DNA from: DASXMT01 sp963803065
GTDB taxonomy: Bacteria > Actinomycetota > Acidimicrobiia > Acidimicrobiales > RAAP-2
Direction of reading: 5' to 3'
DNA length: 64,000 nt
Assembly (NCBI GenBank): GCA_963803065.1
Contig: CAWDKW010000004.1
Coordinates: forward strand, 62,001-126,000
The notes beneath the pieces were generated by a model. The model ran no database searches. It was not told where the DNA came from and worked only from the letters and a program-made list of their open reading frames with translations. The translations under genes and the position numbers were made by a program. Shown one piece after another: positions 15,649-24,924 of the stretch. The stretch's first letter is position 1. Every line of letters begins with the position of its first letter.

Positions 15649-16878
15649 ATGCCGTTGGTCGTGCAGAAATTCGGTGGGAGCTCGGTCGGCGACGCCGATC
15701 GGATCCGCGCCGTCGCCGATCACGTGGCCCGGACCCGCCGGTCCGGAGACGACGTGGCCGTCGTGGTCAGCGCCATGGGCAAGACGACCGACGACCTGGT
15801 CCGCCTGGCCGGCGACGTCAGCGACACGAGGCCGCCCCGGGAGCTCGACATGCTGCTCAGCTCGGGCGAGCGCATCTCGATGTCCCTTCTGTGCATGGCC
15901 CTCTCGGACCTGGGCATCTCCGCCCTCTCCTTCACCGGGAGCCAAGCGGGCATCATCACCGACACCTCCCACACCCGGGCCAAGATCGTGGAGGTGAAGG
16001 GCGACCGCCTCCGGGCCGCCCTGGAAGAGGGCGCCGTACCCGTGGTCGCCGGGTTCCAGGGCGTGTCCACCGACCGCGACGTGACCACGCTCGGCCGCGG
16101 CGGGTCCGACACCACGGCCGTGGCTCTGGCCGCGGCGCTGGGCGCCGGCGTCTGCGAGATATACACCGACGTGTCCGGCGTGTTCAGCGCCGACCCCCAC
16201 ATCGCCCCCGAGGCCCGGAAGCTGTCCCGGGTGAGCTACGAGGAGATGCTCGAGATCGCCGCTACCGGCGGCCGGGTCCTCGCGCTGCGCTCGGTCGAGT
16301 TCGCCCGGAATCACCAGGTGCCCCTACACGTGCGCTCCAGTTTCACCTGGGAGCCGGGCACCTGGGTCGAGGAGGAGGATCCATCCATGGAGCAGACCCT
16401 TGTGACCGCCGTCAGCCACGAGCTGGCCGAAGCCAAGGTCACGGTGACCGGGGTCCCCGACCGCCCGGGTTCAGCCGCCCGCCTGTTCCGCGGCCTGGCC
16501 GATCGCTCGGTGAACGTGGACATGATCGTGCAGAACACCTCGCTGCACGGCACCACCGACATCTCTTTCACCGTCCCGAGCTACGACCTGGCCGTGAGCA
16601 CCCAGGTGGCCGAGAGCATGGTCCCCGAGCTGGGTGCCACGGGGGTGGTCACCGACGCCGACGTGGCGCGCGTGTCGCTCATCGGTGCCGGCATGAAGAC
16701 CCATCCCGGCGTGACCGCACTGACCTTCGAGACCCTCGCTGCCCACGACATCAACATCGAGATGATCTCGACGTCGTCGATCAGGATCTCGTGCATGGTC
16801 CGATCCGAGGTGGTGGAGGACGCGGTCCGGGCCCTGCACGCCGCCTTCGAGCTCGACGAGGAGCCCCGCGCCCGCTGA
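15649..16878 (+). CDS. lysC: Aspartate kinase
   Basis: 409 residues, normal for class-II-like aspartokinase. The kinase domain opens VVQKFGGSSVGDADRI and includes SFTGSQAGI and TTLGRGGSDTTAVALAAALG. Two ACT regulatory modules follow (KVTVTGVPDRPGSAARLF and ARVSLIGAGMKTHPGVTALTF, with NIEMISTSSIRISCMV). It phosphorylates aspartate, the first step to lysine, diaminopimelate, threonine and methionine. In Corynebacterium the same gene also yields a beta subunit from an internal start; that is not assessed here. asd follows 38 nt downstream with its own -10. Confidence 0.96.
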   Translation: MPLVVQKFGGSSVGDADRIRAVADHVARTRRSGDDVAVVVSAMGKTTDDLVRLAGDVSDTRPPRELDMLLSSGERISMSLLCMALSDLGISALSFTGSQAGIITDTSHTRAKIVEVKGDRLRAALEEGAVPVVAGFQGVSTDRDVTTLGRGGSDTTAVALAAALGAGVCEIYTDVSGVFSADPHIAPEARKLSRVSYEEMLEIAATGGRVLALRSVEFARNHQVPLHVRSSFTWEPGTWVEEEDPSMEQTLVTAVSHELAEAKVTVTGVPDRPGSAARLFRGLADRSVNVDMIVQNTSLHGTTDISFTVPSYDLAVSTQVAESMVPELGATGVVTDADVARVSLIGAGMKTHPGVTALTFETLAAHDINIEMISTSSIRISCMVRSEVVEDAVRALHAAFELDEEPRAR

Positions 16879-16904
16879 CGGTCCGGCGGTGAGGGACCAT
16901 CTCG

Positions 16905-16910
16905 TAGGAT
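16905..16910 (+). promoter_or_regulatory. -10 hexamer for a leaderless asd transcript
   Basis: TAGGAT, 6 nt before ATG 16917. It suggests a promoter internal to the lysC-asd pair. Confidence 0.6.
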
Positions 16911-16916
16911 GACGGG

Positions 16917-17948
16917 ATGCGAGTCGCGGTCGTCGGTGCAACCGGCCAGGTGGGATCGGTCATGCGGTCCGTGCTCCAGGAGCGCCGGTTTCCCGCCGAT
17001 GCCGTGCGCTTCTTCGCCTCCTCCCGCTCGGCCGGCCGGCTGCTGTCGTTCCAGGGCGCCGGCATCGCGGTGGAGGACGCGACCACGGCCGACTTCGCCG
17101 GCGTCGACATCGCGCTGTTCTCGAGCGGCGCCGCCGCCTCGCGGCTGCTGGCCCCGCAGGTGGCGGCGGCCGGCGCGGTGGTCATCGACAACTCGTCGGC
17201 CTGGCGCATGGATCCAGACGTGCCCCTCGTGGTCCCGGAGGTGAACGGCTCCGCCCTGGGCTCCATCCCGAAGGGCATCGTGGCCAACCCCAACTGCACG
17301 ACCATGGTGGCCATGCCGGTGCTGAAACCACTCCATGATGCGGCCGGCCTCCGTCGGCTGGTGGTCTCGACCTATCAGGCGGTGTCCGGAGCGGGACGGG
17401 CCGGCGTGTCCGAGCTGGGCGAGCAGCTGGCCAAGTCGGCCGACCGCGCCGCCGAGCTGACCTTCGACGGCGCTGCGGTGGAATTCCCGCCCGCGTCGAC
17501 CTTCCCGGCGACCATTGCCCACAACGTCGTCCCCGTGGCCGGACGGCTGGTCGACGACGGCTCCGGCGAGACGGACGAGGAACAGAAGTTCCGCAACGAG
17601 AGCAGGAAGATCCTCGACATCGGCGATCTGGCCGTGACCTGTACCTGCGTGCGGGTGCCGGTGTTCACCGGGCACTCACTCGCCATCGCCGCGGACTTCG
17701 ACTCGGAGCTCAGCCCGGAACAGGCAACGGAGTTGCTGCGGGGCGCACCGGGGGTGGCGCTCACCGACCTGCCCATGCCGCTGCGCGCCGCAGGCACCGA
17801 CCCTTCCCTGGTCGGGCGTATCCGGCGCGACCCCGGGGCCCGCAACGGGCTGGCCCTGTTCGTGTCCGGTGACAACCTGCGCAAGGGGGCGGCGCTCAAC
17901 GCCGTGCAGATCGCCGAGTCCCTGCTCGCCCTCGGCCTCGTTTCCTGA
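16917..17948 (+). CDS. asd: Aspartate-semialdehyde dehydrogenase
   Basis: 343 residues. The NADP site is VAVVGATGQVGSVM; the catalytic cysteine is Cys127 in GIVANPNCTTM; the substrate-binding region includes STYQAVSGAGRAGVSEL and the catalytic His is in VFTGHSLAI. It reduces aspartyl phosphate to aspartate semialdehyde, the reaction after LysC. The gene ends convergent to phoU, with a duplicated segment in the junction. Confidence 0.96.
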   Translation: MRVAVVGATGQVGSVMRSVLQERRFPADAVRFFASSRSAGRLLSFQGAGIAVEDATTADFAGVDIALFSSGAAASRLLAPQVAAAGAVVIDNSSAWRMDPDVPLVVPEVNGSALGSIPKGIVANPNCTTMVAMPVLKPLHDAAGLRRLVVSTYQAVSGAGRAGVSELGEQLAKSADRAAELTFDGAAVEFPPASTFPATIAHNVVPVAGRLVDDGSGETDEEQKFRNESRKILDIGDLAVTCTCVRVPVFTGHSLAIAADFDSELSPEQATELLRGAPGVALTDLPMPLRAAGTDPSLVGRIRRDPGARNGLALFVSGDNLRKGAALNAVQIAESLLALGLVS

Positions 17949-17953
17949 CCGAC

Positions 17954-18040
17954 ACCGGTCGGGGAGCCGCTTCCCAATGCTCAGGCAACGGTGGTGCCCG
18001 ACCGGTCAGAGAGCCGCTTCCCGTTGTCAGGCAACGGAGG
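17954..18040. repeat. About 40-bp duplication at the asd/phoU convergent junction
   Basis: 17954-17994 and 18001-18040 align with about 35 identical positions and a one-base gap (shared words ACCGGTC, GAGCCGCTTCCC, TCAGGCAACGG). The right-hand copy contains the phoU stop codon (18027-18029, minus strand). Confidence 0.8.
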
Positions 18041-18650
18041 CGCCGGCGGCCAATGTGGCCACTCGTCGGGCCAGGTTGACGGCGTGATCACCGAAGCGCT
18101 CGTAGAACCGCGCCACCATGGCCAGCTCCACCGCCACGGGAAGCGGCATGGTCCCCGCCACCACCTCGACGGTCAGGCTCACATGGAGGTCGTCCATCTC
18201 GTCGTCCAGGTCGTCGACCACGGCGGCGGCGGTGGGGAGGCGCTCGGCATAGGCATCGGTGGTGCTCCGCCACATGTGGCTCGCCACCTCGCCCATGCGC
18301 TCCACCAGGCCGCGGCTACGAGCAGAGAGCTCCATGCCGAGCCCGCGAGCGGCTCGCCGGGCCACGTGCTCGGCCAGGTCGCCGTTCCGTTCGAGATCGG
18401 GGAGCATGCGCAGGACGGTGATCAGGTAGTTGAGGTCGTCATCCCCGCGGGAGTGATCGTGCATCTGCTCGAGGGTGAGGGCCTCGGCCTCCCGGTAGAT
18501 GCGATCGACCACCTCGTCCTGATCGGCCAGGAGCTTGCCCGCCTCCCTGTCCCCGGACAGGAAGGCATGGGTCGCCCCGGCGACGTTCTCGCCGATGATG
18601 GCGAACAGTTGCAGGACCAGACGGTCGATCTGGGCAAGGCCTTCGTCCAC
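18027..18650 (-). CDS. phoU: PhoU-like phosphate regulatory protein
   Basis: A 207-residue all-helical protein with two PhoU-type three-helix repeats, each bearing an acidic E/DxxxD-like motif: VDRIYREAEAL near residue 50 and RFYERFGDHAVNLARRV near the end. PhoU binds metal and restrains the phosphate sensor kinase and Pst transporter. No pst or phoR gene lies within the window. The GTG start has a -10 word 6 nt upstream on the minus strand. The weak point is that stand-alone PhoU paralogues can have other partners. Confidence 0.85.
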   Translation of the reverse strand: MDEGLAQIDRLVLQLFAIIGENVAGATHAFLSGDREAGKLLADQDEVVDRIYREAEALTLEQMHDHSRGDDDLNYLITVLRMLPDLERNGDLAEHVARRAARGLGMELSARSRGLVERMGEVASHMWRSTTDAYAERLPTAAAVVDDLDDEMDDLHVSLTVEVVAGTMPLPVAVELAMVARFYERFGDHAVNLARRVATLAAGASVA

Positions 18651-18656
18651 GGGTCA

Positions 18657-18662
18657 ACCGTA
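18657..18662 (-). promoter_or_regulatory. -10 hexamer for a leaderless phoU transcript
   Basis: TACGGT on the minus strand, 6 nt before GTG 18650. Confidence 0.5.
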
Positions 18663-18693
18663 CTCGCCCTCGACAGCCCGGCGAACCCCGGTC

Positions 18694-19995
18694 TCAGGCC
18701 CGCGGGTCTGCTGCCTCGTGGTCGCCGTCATCGCCCACGATGATGCGGGGCCCGGACGTCCAGCTCAGGTAGCGCCACGACCAGTTGACCAGGACCGTCA
18801 CCTTGTTGCGGAACCCGATCAGGTAGAGGATGTGGAGGCCGAGCCACGCCAGCCAGCCGAGGGTGCCCCGGATGACCCTGCCGTCGGGGAACTGGGTCAC
18901 GGCCGCCCGCCGGCCGATGGTGGCCATGATGCCCTTGTCGTGGTAGCGGAAGGGCAGAGTGGGGCGCCCTTCGACCCGGTTGACGATCTGGGCGGCGGCA
19001 TGTTTGCCCGACTGGATGGCCACCTGAGCCAGCTGAGGACATATCCTCGGCTCGCCGCTCTTCGGGTCGACCGACCCGGGGCCCCAGGGGACAGCGGCGG
19101 CGTCCCCGACGGCGTAGGCGCCCGGATGCCCTGGAAGCGAGAGGTCCGGCTGTACGACGAGACGCCCGTTCGGACCACCGGTGGCGTCGATCTGTGAGGC
19201 GATGCTGCCCTCGACGGTCACGCCGCCGGCCCAGACCACCGTCTTGGACGAGATGGTGGTGCCGTCGTCGAGGGCCACGCAGTCGTCGGTGACCTCGGTC
19301 ACCATCCGGCCCAGCCTGAGCTCGACCCCCCGGCTCCTCAGCGTGTCGGCGGCGTAGTCGCTGGCGTGAGCGACGAACGGCGACAACAGGCGATCGAGGC
19401 CGTCGATCAGGATGATGCGGGCCTGGGCCCGATCGAACCGGAAGCCGTCGTGGCGAACGGACACATCGAGCAGCTCGGCCAGCGCGCCGGCGACCTCGAC
19501 GCCGGTGGGTCCCCCGCCGATGACGACGAAGGTCAGCGCACCGTCGCCGCCGACCTGGGGGTCGGCATCGACCTCTTCGAGCCGGCGGAGGATGTGATCG
19601 CGGAGGTAGCGGGCGTCCGCCAGGGTGTAGAGGGCGTGGGCGTACTGCGCCGCTCCGGGGATGCCGAAGTACTTGACCGTCGCGCCGCTGGCCACGATGA
19701 GCGAGTCGAACGGGACCGGCTCGCCCTCGTCGATGCCCACGGTGTGCCGGGCCCAGTCGATACCGGTCACCCCGCCGTAGCGGAAGGTCACGTTGGGAAC
19801 CCGACCGAAGATGGCACGGATCGGGTAGGCGACATCACCCGGATCGAGGCCGGCCGTCGACACCTCGTACAGCAGCGGCTGGAACGTGTGGAAGTTCCGC
19901 TGGTCGATGATGGTGACGTCGACAGGTTTCCCGGCCAGGCTTCTTCCCGCTGACAACCCGCCAAACCCCGCACCGATGATCACGACGCGATGCAT
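18694..19995 (-). CDS. ndh: Type II NADH dehydrogenase (single-subunit NADH:quinone oxidoreductase)
   Basis: A 433-residue two-dinucleotide-binding flavoprotein. The FAD site is VVIIGAGFGGLSAGRSL, followed by DQRNFHTFQPLLYEVSTAGL, the quinone-site signature of NDH-2. The NADH site is TFVVIGGGPTGVEVAGALAEL, and AYAVGDAAAVPWG binds FAD. The C-terminal amphipathic and hydrophobic stretch GWLAWLGLHILYLIGF anchors it to the inner face of the membrane. It passes electrons to quinone without proton pumping. It is upstream of phoU on the same strand with a 43-bp gap. Confidence 0.93.
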   Translation of the reverse strand: MHRVVIIGAGFGGLSAGRSLAGKPVDVTIIDQRNFHTFQPLLYEVSTAGLDPGDVAYPIRAIFGRVPNVTFRYGGVTGIDWARHTVGIDEGEPVPFDSLIVASGATVKYFGIPGAAQYAHALYTLADARYLRDHILRRLEEVDADPQVGGDGALTFVVIGGGPTGVEVAGALAELLDVSVRHDGFRFDRAQARIILIDGLDRLLSPFVAHASDYAADTLRSRGVELRLGRMVTEVTDDCVALDDGTTISSKTVVWAGGVTVEGSIASQIDATGGPNGRLVVQPDLSLPGHPGAYAVGDAAAVPWGPGSVDPKSGEPRICPQLAQVAIQSGKHAAAQIVNRVEGRPTLPFRYHDKGIMATIGRRAAVTQFPDGRVIRGTLGWLAWLGLHILYLIGFRNKVTVLVNWSWRYLSWTSGPRIIVGDDGDHEAADPRA

Positions 19996-20196
19996 GGGTC
20001 CAGGATGGCATGTCCGCCTCGTTCTACGACGGGGAAGCGCGCTGCCGGCGCCGGGGAACCGCGAGTTTGTTACACCCCCCCGTTACCCTTGTCTTGCAGG
20101 TCCTTTGCGGCCAGCCGACGTTCCGGGGCCTCCGCCGGAGCGACGATGCATCCCACGGCAGACCCCCACCGGGCGACCAGACAAGGGCGACTACCC

Positions 20197-20268
20197 ATGG
20201 AATTCCAGGTCACGAAGCACTTCAGTCGAAGGGCCAGCGAATCTCAGGTGAAGGCGGTGCCGGCATGA
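20197..20268 (+). CDS. Possible 23-residue leader peptide overlapping rmuC
   Basis: An ATG at 20197 opens 23 codons (MEFQVTKHFSRRASESQVKA, then VPA) and ends at a TGA (20266-20268) overlapping the rmuC start as ATGA. The arrangement would couple rmuC translation to this peptide. There is no clear ribosome-binding site, and the 270-bp region shows nothing else. Confidence 0.25.
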   Translation: MEFQVTKHFSRRASESQVKAVPA

Positions 20269-21704
20269 TGCCGGGGCTCGTCGCCGGGCTCCTGCTCGGG
20301 TTGGTCGCCGGCGTGGTCGTCGGCCTTCTGGCCCGTTCGGGACAGGTGGCCCGGACGCGCACGGCCGAGGCCCGGTTGTCCGATGCCCTGGCCGCCGGCC
20401 GGCGGCTGACCGACGAGAACACCGGGCTGCAGCAGCAGATGACGACGGCCCGGTCGGAGGCAGCGCGCCTGAGCGCCCAACTCGAGCACCAACGGGTGAT
20501 CAACCAGGAGCGGGCGGCCGGGTTCGAAGAGACCCGACAGCAGCTGACCGGGGAGTTCGCCCGCCTGTCGGGCGAGGCCCTCCGGAGAAACAACGAGCAG
20601 TTCCTCCAGCTGGCCGACAGCAGGCTCAACGAGACCCGCCAGGCGGCCGAGGGCGAGCTGGGGAAGCGCCAGGAGGCGATCGAGCAGTTGCTCAAGCCCA
20701 TCGGCGAGCAGCTGGGTAGGTACGACGACGGGATGCGCCGGCTCGAGGTCGAGCGACAGCGCGCCTATACGACGTTGACCGAACAGATGCAGCAGCTGTC
20801 GATGTCGCACGACCACCTCCAACGAGAGACCCGCAACCTGGTGACCGCGCTCCGTGCCCCGCAGACCCGAGGGCGGTGGGGCGAGTTGCAGCTCCGGCGC
20901 GTCGTCGAGATGGCCGGCATGTTGGAGCGTTGTGACTTCGACGAGCAGGTGACGTCGAGCACCGACCAGGGCCGGTTCCGACCCGACCTGGTCGTCCGCC
21001 TGCCCGGAGGCAAGAACGTGGCCGTCGACGCCAAGGTGCCCATGCAGGCGTTCCTCGACGCCAACGAGGCAGAGGACGAGACCGACCGCCGGATGCACCT
21101 GGCCAGTCATGGCCGGCAGTTGAAGGCCCACGTCGACGCGCTGGCCAAGAAGGAGTACTGGAAGCAGATCGATCCGTCGCCCGAGTTCGTGGTGGCGTTC
21201 GTGCCCGGCGACCCCCTGCTCACTGCCGCCCTCGAGCACGAACCGGGCCTGATGGAACACGCCGTGGCCAACCACGTCCTCTTGGCCACACCGACCTCGC
21301 TGATTGCCCTCCTCCGAGCCGTGGCCTATGGCTGGCAGCAGGACGCCATGGCCGAGAGCGCCCGGGAGGTCCAGCTGCTCGGGGCGGAGCTCTACCGGCG
21401 CCTTTCCGTGCTCGGGGACCATTTCGCCGGCGTGGGCAAGGGCCTGAACGGCGCGGTGTCCGCCTACAACAAGGCAGTGGGCTCATTGGAAGGACGTGTC
21501 TTGGTCACGGCCCGGCGGTTCGCCGACATGGGCGTGATCGGCACGGGCGAAAAGGACATCGCCGCGCCGGACACCGTGGATGTGGCGAGCCGTGCCCTCC
21601 AGTCTCCCGAGCTCGGGGGCCAGGCGCTTCGCCAGCTCCCCCCGATCGATCCCGCCGAACTACTGGTCGGCGAGGACGGATCCGACCGGCGGCGAGCGGT
21701 CTGA
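20265..21704 (+). CDS. rmuC: DNA recombination protein RmuC
   Basis: From ATG 20265, 479 residues. An N-terminal transmembrane helix (VAGLLLGLVAGVVVGLLA) is followed by a long coiled coil (about residues 40-180, many Gln, Glu and Arg), then the RmuC nuclease-like domain: TRGRWGELQLRRVVEMAGM, PDLVVRLPGGKNVAVDAKV and YWKQIDPSPEFVVAFVPGD. RmuC proteins limit inversions and act against some mobile DNA. In-frame starts further upstream would place low-quality sequence before the membrane helix, so the internal ATG is preferred. It lies just before addBA. Confidence 0.9.
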   Translation: MMPGLVAGLLLGLVAGVVVGLLARSGQVARTRTAEARLSDALAAGRRLTDENTGLQQQMTTARSEAARLSAQLEHQRVINQERAAGFEETRQQLTGEFARLSGEALRRNNEQFLQLADSRLNETRQAAEGELGKRQEAIEQLLKPIGEQLGRYDDGMRRLEVERQRAYTTLTEQMQQLSMSHDHLQRETRNLVTALRAPQTRGRWGELQLRRVVEMAGMLERCDFDEQVTSSTDQGRFRPDLVVRLPGGKNVAVDAKVPMQAFLDANEAEDETDRRMHLASHGRQLKAHVDALAKKEYWKQIDPSPEFVVAFVPGDPLLTAALEHEPGLMEHAVANHVLLATPTSLIALLRAVAYGWQQDAMAESAREVQLLGAELYRRLSVLGDHFAGVGKGLNGAVSAYNKAVGSLEGRVLVTARRFADMGVIGTGEKDIAAPDTVDVASRALQSPELGGQALRQLPPIDPAELLVGEDGSDRRRAV

Positions 21705-21735
21705 GATCCCTTCGGACGGAGACTCACCCGATCCC

Positions 21736-21741
21736 TAGGAT
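21736..21741 (+). promoter_or_regulatory. -10 hexamer upstream of addB
   Basis: TAGGAT, 9 nt before ATG 21751, with no ribosome-binding site between. Confidence 0.55.
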
Positions 21742-21750
21742 GCGACCCTG

Positions 21751-24700
21751 ATGTTGGCCACGACGACGGTTCCCTATGGTCGGGGGGCGAGCCTGGCCCT
21801 ACGCGACGAGATCGCCGTCGCCCAGCTCGAGGACCCCCTGGCCCCGGTGACCGTGGTGGTGGCTCGGAACAGCATCGGGCTGGCCACCCGCCGCCTGCTG
21901 GCATCCGGTGACCTTGGCCCGTCGGGTCCGGCCGGGCGCCCGGGCGTGGTCAACGTCCGCTTCACCACCCTTGCCCGCCTGGCCGAACAGATCGCTTCGG
22001 AGGAGATCGCCGCATCCATGAAGCTGCCGGCCACCGCCGCCGTGGTGCGGGCGGTCGTCCACTCGACCCTGTCGACGACGTCCCAGCCCCTGTTCCGCCG
22101 GGTCAAGGACCATCCGGCCACGACCCGAGCCGTGGCCGGCGCCTATCGCGACCTCGCCGCGGCATCCTCGGCGTCGCTCCGCCGCCTGGCCGGCGCCGGA
22201 CCCCGGGCCTCGGCCGTGGTCGGTGTGGTCGAAGAGGTCCGGGCCAGCCTGGGCGACGGCTGGTTCGACGAGGGGCAGCTCGTCGACGCGGCGTCCGCGG
22301 TGCTCCAGCGGACGGAGACAGCGCCCGGGATGGCCTCGGTCGTGGATCAGACCGGACCGGTCGTGGTCTACCTCCCGCTCCAGGTCTCCCCCCACGAGGA
22401 GCGGTTCATCACGGTCCTGGCCACCCAGGTGCCGGTGACGGTGCTGGTCGGCATGACCGGTGACGGCCCGGCCGACGAGTCGGTCCGTGACCTGCTGGCC
22501 CGACTGGGGGCCGCCCCGACCGTGGCACCTGTCTGTGAGCCACTGGTTCCGACCCGGGTGGTCAGTGCGCCCACGGCCGACGTCGAGGTCCGCATGGCCG
22601 TGCGTGAGGTGATGCGACGGCGACGTGCTGGGACCCGCTTCGAGCGGATGGCCATCACCCACAGCGGGGTTGGCCCCTACGACCGCCTGGTCCGAGAGAC
22701 CCTGGCGTCGGCGGAGATCCCGTTCAACGGCGTGAGCAGTCGGACCCTGGCCGCCACCTTCGCCGGGCGCACCGTGCTCGGCGCGTTCGAGCTCGAGGAC
22801 CGGGGGTGGCGGCGGGACGAGGTCATGGCCTGGCTGGCAGGAGGACCGGTCCTCCACCATCACCGCCCGGTCGAAGCGACGGCGTGGGACCTGCTGTCAC
22901 GCGAGGCCGGGGTCACGGCCGGACTGGGCGACTGGAGGCACCATCTCGAAGCCCTCGTCGCCGAACGGCAGGCCCGGCTGGACGATCTCGATGGCCGGGA
23001 CGGAGTGGAGGCCCCGCCGGCGCGTCTGCGGGGATGGCAACACGACCAGGACCGGGCCCGCTCACTGCTCGACTTCATCGAGGGCCTGTCGGTCCACATG
23101 AGCGTCACCGCCGGCACGTGGGCCGAATGGTCGAGCTGGCTGACCACCTTCTGCGACGCCTACCTCGGGCGCCCCTCCCACCGCGATCCGTGGCCCACCG
23201 AGGAAGAGGAAGCGCTCTCCGCCATCCGCGCCGCCGCCGATCGGCTGGCGGTCCTGGACCGGCTGGGGGCGAGCCCCGACCGTGCCGCCTTCCGCCAGGC
23301 CGTGGAGGTGGAGCTCGAGACGTTGGCGCCCCAGACCTCGCGTTTCGGAACCGGGGTGTTCGTCGGACCGGTCCGATTGCTCGCCGGGCTCGACTTCGAC
23401 GCCGTCTTCGTCGTGGGCATGGTGGACGGTGCGTTCCCCTCCCGGGCCAGCGACGACCCCCTGCTCCCCGACGTCGAGCGGAGCGCGGCCGGACCGGACA
23501 TCCCGCTTCGAGGCCGCCGGGCCCACGACGATCGACGCGACTACCTCGCCGCCCTTGCGGCCGCTCCCGACCGGGTCCTGTCCTATGCCCGCGGGGACCA
23601 GCGCCGGGGACGCCAGCAACGGCCGGCCCGCTGGCTGCTCGATGCGCTCGCTGTCCTCGAGGGTGGCCACCGCCGCCTGTTCAGTCGAGACCTGGAACAC
23701 CTGGCGCCCTTCGACGGCTACGAGGTCATCCCCTCGTTCACCCAGGCGGTCAGGACCGGCGGCGAGCCGATGTCCCTGGCCGACCGGGACCTTCGAGAGC
23801 TCCTGGCCTGGGGTGACGCCGGGAACCGGATCGCCGGCCACTACCTGGCCGACCTCGAGCCGGTCCTCGGGTCGGGACTCCGGGTCCGGCGGGCCCGCAA
23901 CCTCGATCGGTTCACCCGCTTCGACGGCCGGATCCGCGGCGACGTCCCCTCGCCGGTCGACGCCGGCGCCCTGTCGCCCACCAGCCTCGAGACATACGCA
24001 GAGTGCCCGAGGCGGTACCTGATGGAGCGGGTCCTCCGCATCGAAGTGCGGGATCGCCCCGAGGCCATCTTGACCATCGAGCCCAGCCGCAAGGGCACGC
24101 TGGTCCACGCCATCCTGGAGGACTTCATCGCCCCCCAGCTGCGGCTCCCCCGGCCCGAGCGGATCGCGCCGACCAGTCCGTGGTCACCGGCGGACCACGC
24201 CCGGCTCGATGCCATCGCCGAGCGGGCCTTCGCCCAGTACGAGGACCAGGGCCTGACCGGCCGCCCGCTCCTGTGGGGCCTGGCCCGGGCCACCATCGTG
24301 CGGGAGCTCCATCGGTTCCTGGTCGAGGACGACCGGTACCGCGCTCGTGGGGGCCTGGTGCCCGAGCGGGTCGAGCTCCAGTTCGGACCGGGGCACGGGG
24401 AGGCTGTGGCCCTCGAGCTTCCCGGCGGCAGGACCATCACGTTCAAGGGGTACGCCGACCGGGTGGACGTGGCGTCGGATGGATCGGCGTCGGTCATCGA
24501 CTACAAGACCGGTGGCTCCTGGGGCTTCGAGGACTACGACAGCGACCCCCTCGCTCGAGGCCGCAAGCTGCAGCTGCCGGTCTACGGGCTCGCCGCCCGC
24601 AGTCGGCTGGGCGACGTCCCGGTCCGGGTGGCCTACTGGTTCGTCAGCGAAAAGGGGAACTTCAAGCAGATCAGCTACGTCCTCGACCCCGGTGCACTGG

Positions 24701-24924
24701 AGCGCTTCTCCGAGGTGGTCACCGTCCTGGTGGACGGCGTCGAGCGCGGGCTGTTCCCGGCCCGACCGGGCGAGGGCAACAGGCACTGCAAGTTCTGCGA
24801 CTTCCAAGCGATGTGCCCTGGTGACCGTGAGGTCTCCTGGAACAAGGTGCGCGACGCGCCGGAACTGGGCGACTACGTGGCCCTGACCGAGGGGCCCACC
24901 CTGTCGACAGGCGGTACGTCGTGA
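21751..24924 (+). CDS. addB: AddB-like helicase/exonuclease subunit with PD-(D/E)XK nuclease domain
   Basis: 1057 residues. The N-terminal two-thirds resembles the AddB/RecC-type degenerate helicase, with GVSSRTLAATFAGRTVLGAF and LDFDAVFVVGMVDGAFPSR. The C-terminal nuclease is clear: SPTSLETYAECPRRYLMERV, RKGTLVHAILEDFI (motif His), ASVIDYKTGG (D...DYK catalytic core). Four cysteines in the pattern C(~752) ... CxxC-x5-C (HCKFCDFQAMC, about 1013-1022) match the iron-sulfur staple of AddB nucleases. With AddA it resects double-strand breaks for RecA. The stop overlaps addA by 4 nt. The exact subfamily name is inferred. Confidence 0.82.
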   Translation: MLATTTVPYGRGASLALRDEIAVAQLEDPLAPVTVVVARNSIGLATRRLLASGDLGPSGPAGRPGVVNVRFTTLARLAEQIASEEIAASMKLPATAAVVRAVVHSTLSTTSQPLFRRVKDHPATTRAVAGAYRDLAAASSASLRRLAGAGPRASAVVGVVEEVRASLGDGWFDEGQLVDAASAVLQRTETAPGMASVVDQTGPVVVYLPLQVSPHEERFITVLATQVPVTVLVGMTGDGPADESVRDLLARLGAAPTVAPVCEPLVPTRVVSAPTADVEVRMAVREVMRRRRAGTRFERMAITHSGVGPYDRLVRETLASAEIPFNGVSSRTLAATFAGRTVLGAFELEDRGWRRDEVMAWLAGGPVLHHHRPVEATAWDLLSREAGVTAGLGDWRHHLEALVAERQARLDDLDGRDGVEAPPARLRGWQHDQDRARSLLDFIEGLSVHMSVTAGTWAEWSSWLTTFCDAYLGRPSHRDPWPTEEEEALSAIRAAADRLAVLDRLGASPDRAAFRQAVEVELETLAPQTSRFGTGVFVGPVRLLAGLDFDAVFVVGMVDGAFPSRASDDPLLPDVERSAAGPDIPLRGRRAHDDRRDYLAALAAAPDRVLSYARGDQRRGRQQRPARWLLDALAVLEGGHRRLFSRDLEHLAPFDGYEVIPSFTQAVRTGGEPMSLADRDLRELLAWGDAGNRIAGHYLADLEPVLGSGLRVRRARNLDRFTRFDGRIRGDVPSPVDAGALSPTSLETYAECPRRYLMERVLRIEVRDRPEAILTIEPSRKGTLVHAILEDFIAPQLRLPRPERIAPTSPWSPADHARLDAIAERAFAQYEDQGLTGRPLLWGLARATIVRELHRFLVEDDRYRARGGLVPERVELQFGPGHGEAVALELPGGRTITFKGYADRVDVASDGSASVIDYKTGGSWGFEDYDSDPLARGRKLQLPVYGLAARSRLGDVPVRVAYWFVSEKGNFKQISYVLDPGALERFSEVVTVLVDGVERGLFPARPGEGNRHCKFCDFQAMCPGDREVSWNKVRDAPELGDYVALTEGPTLSTGGTS

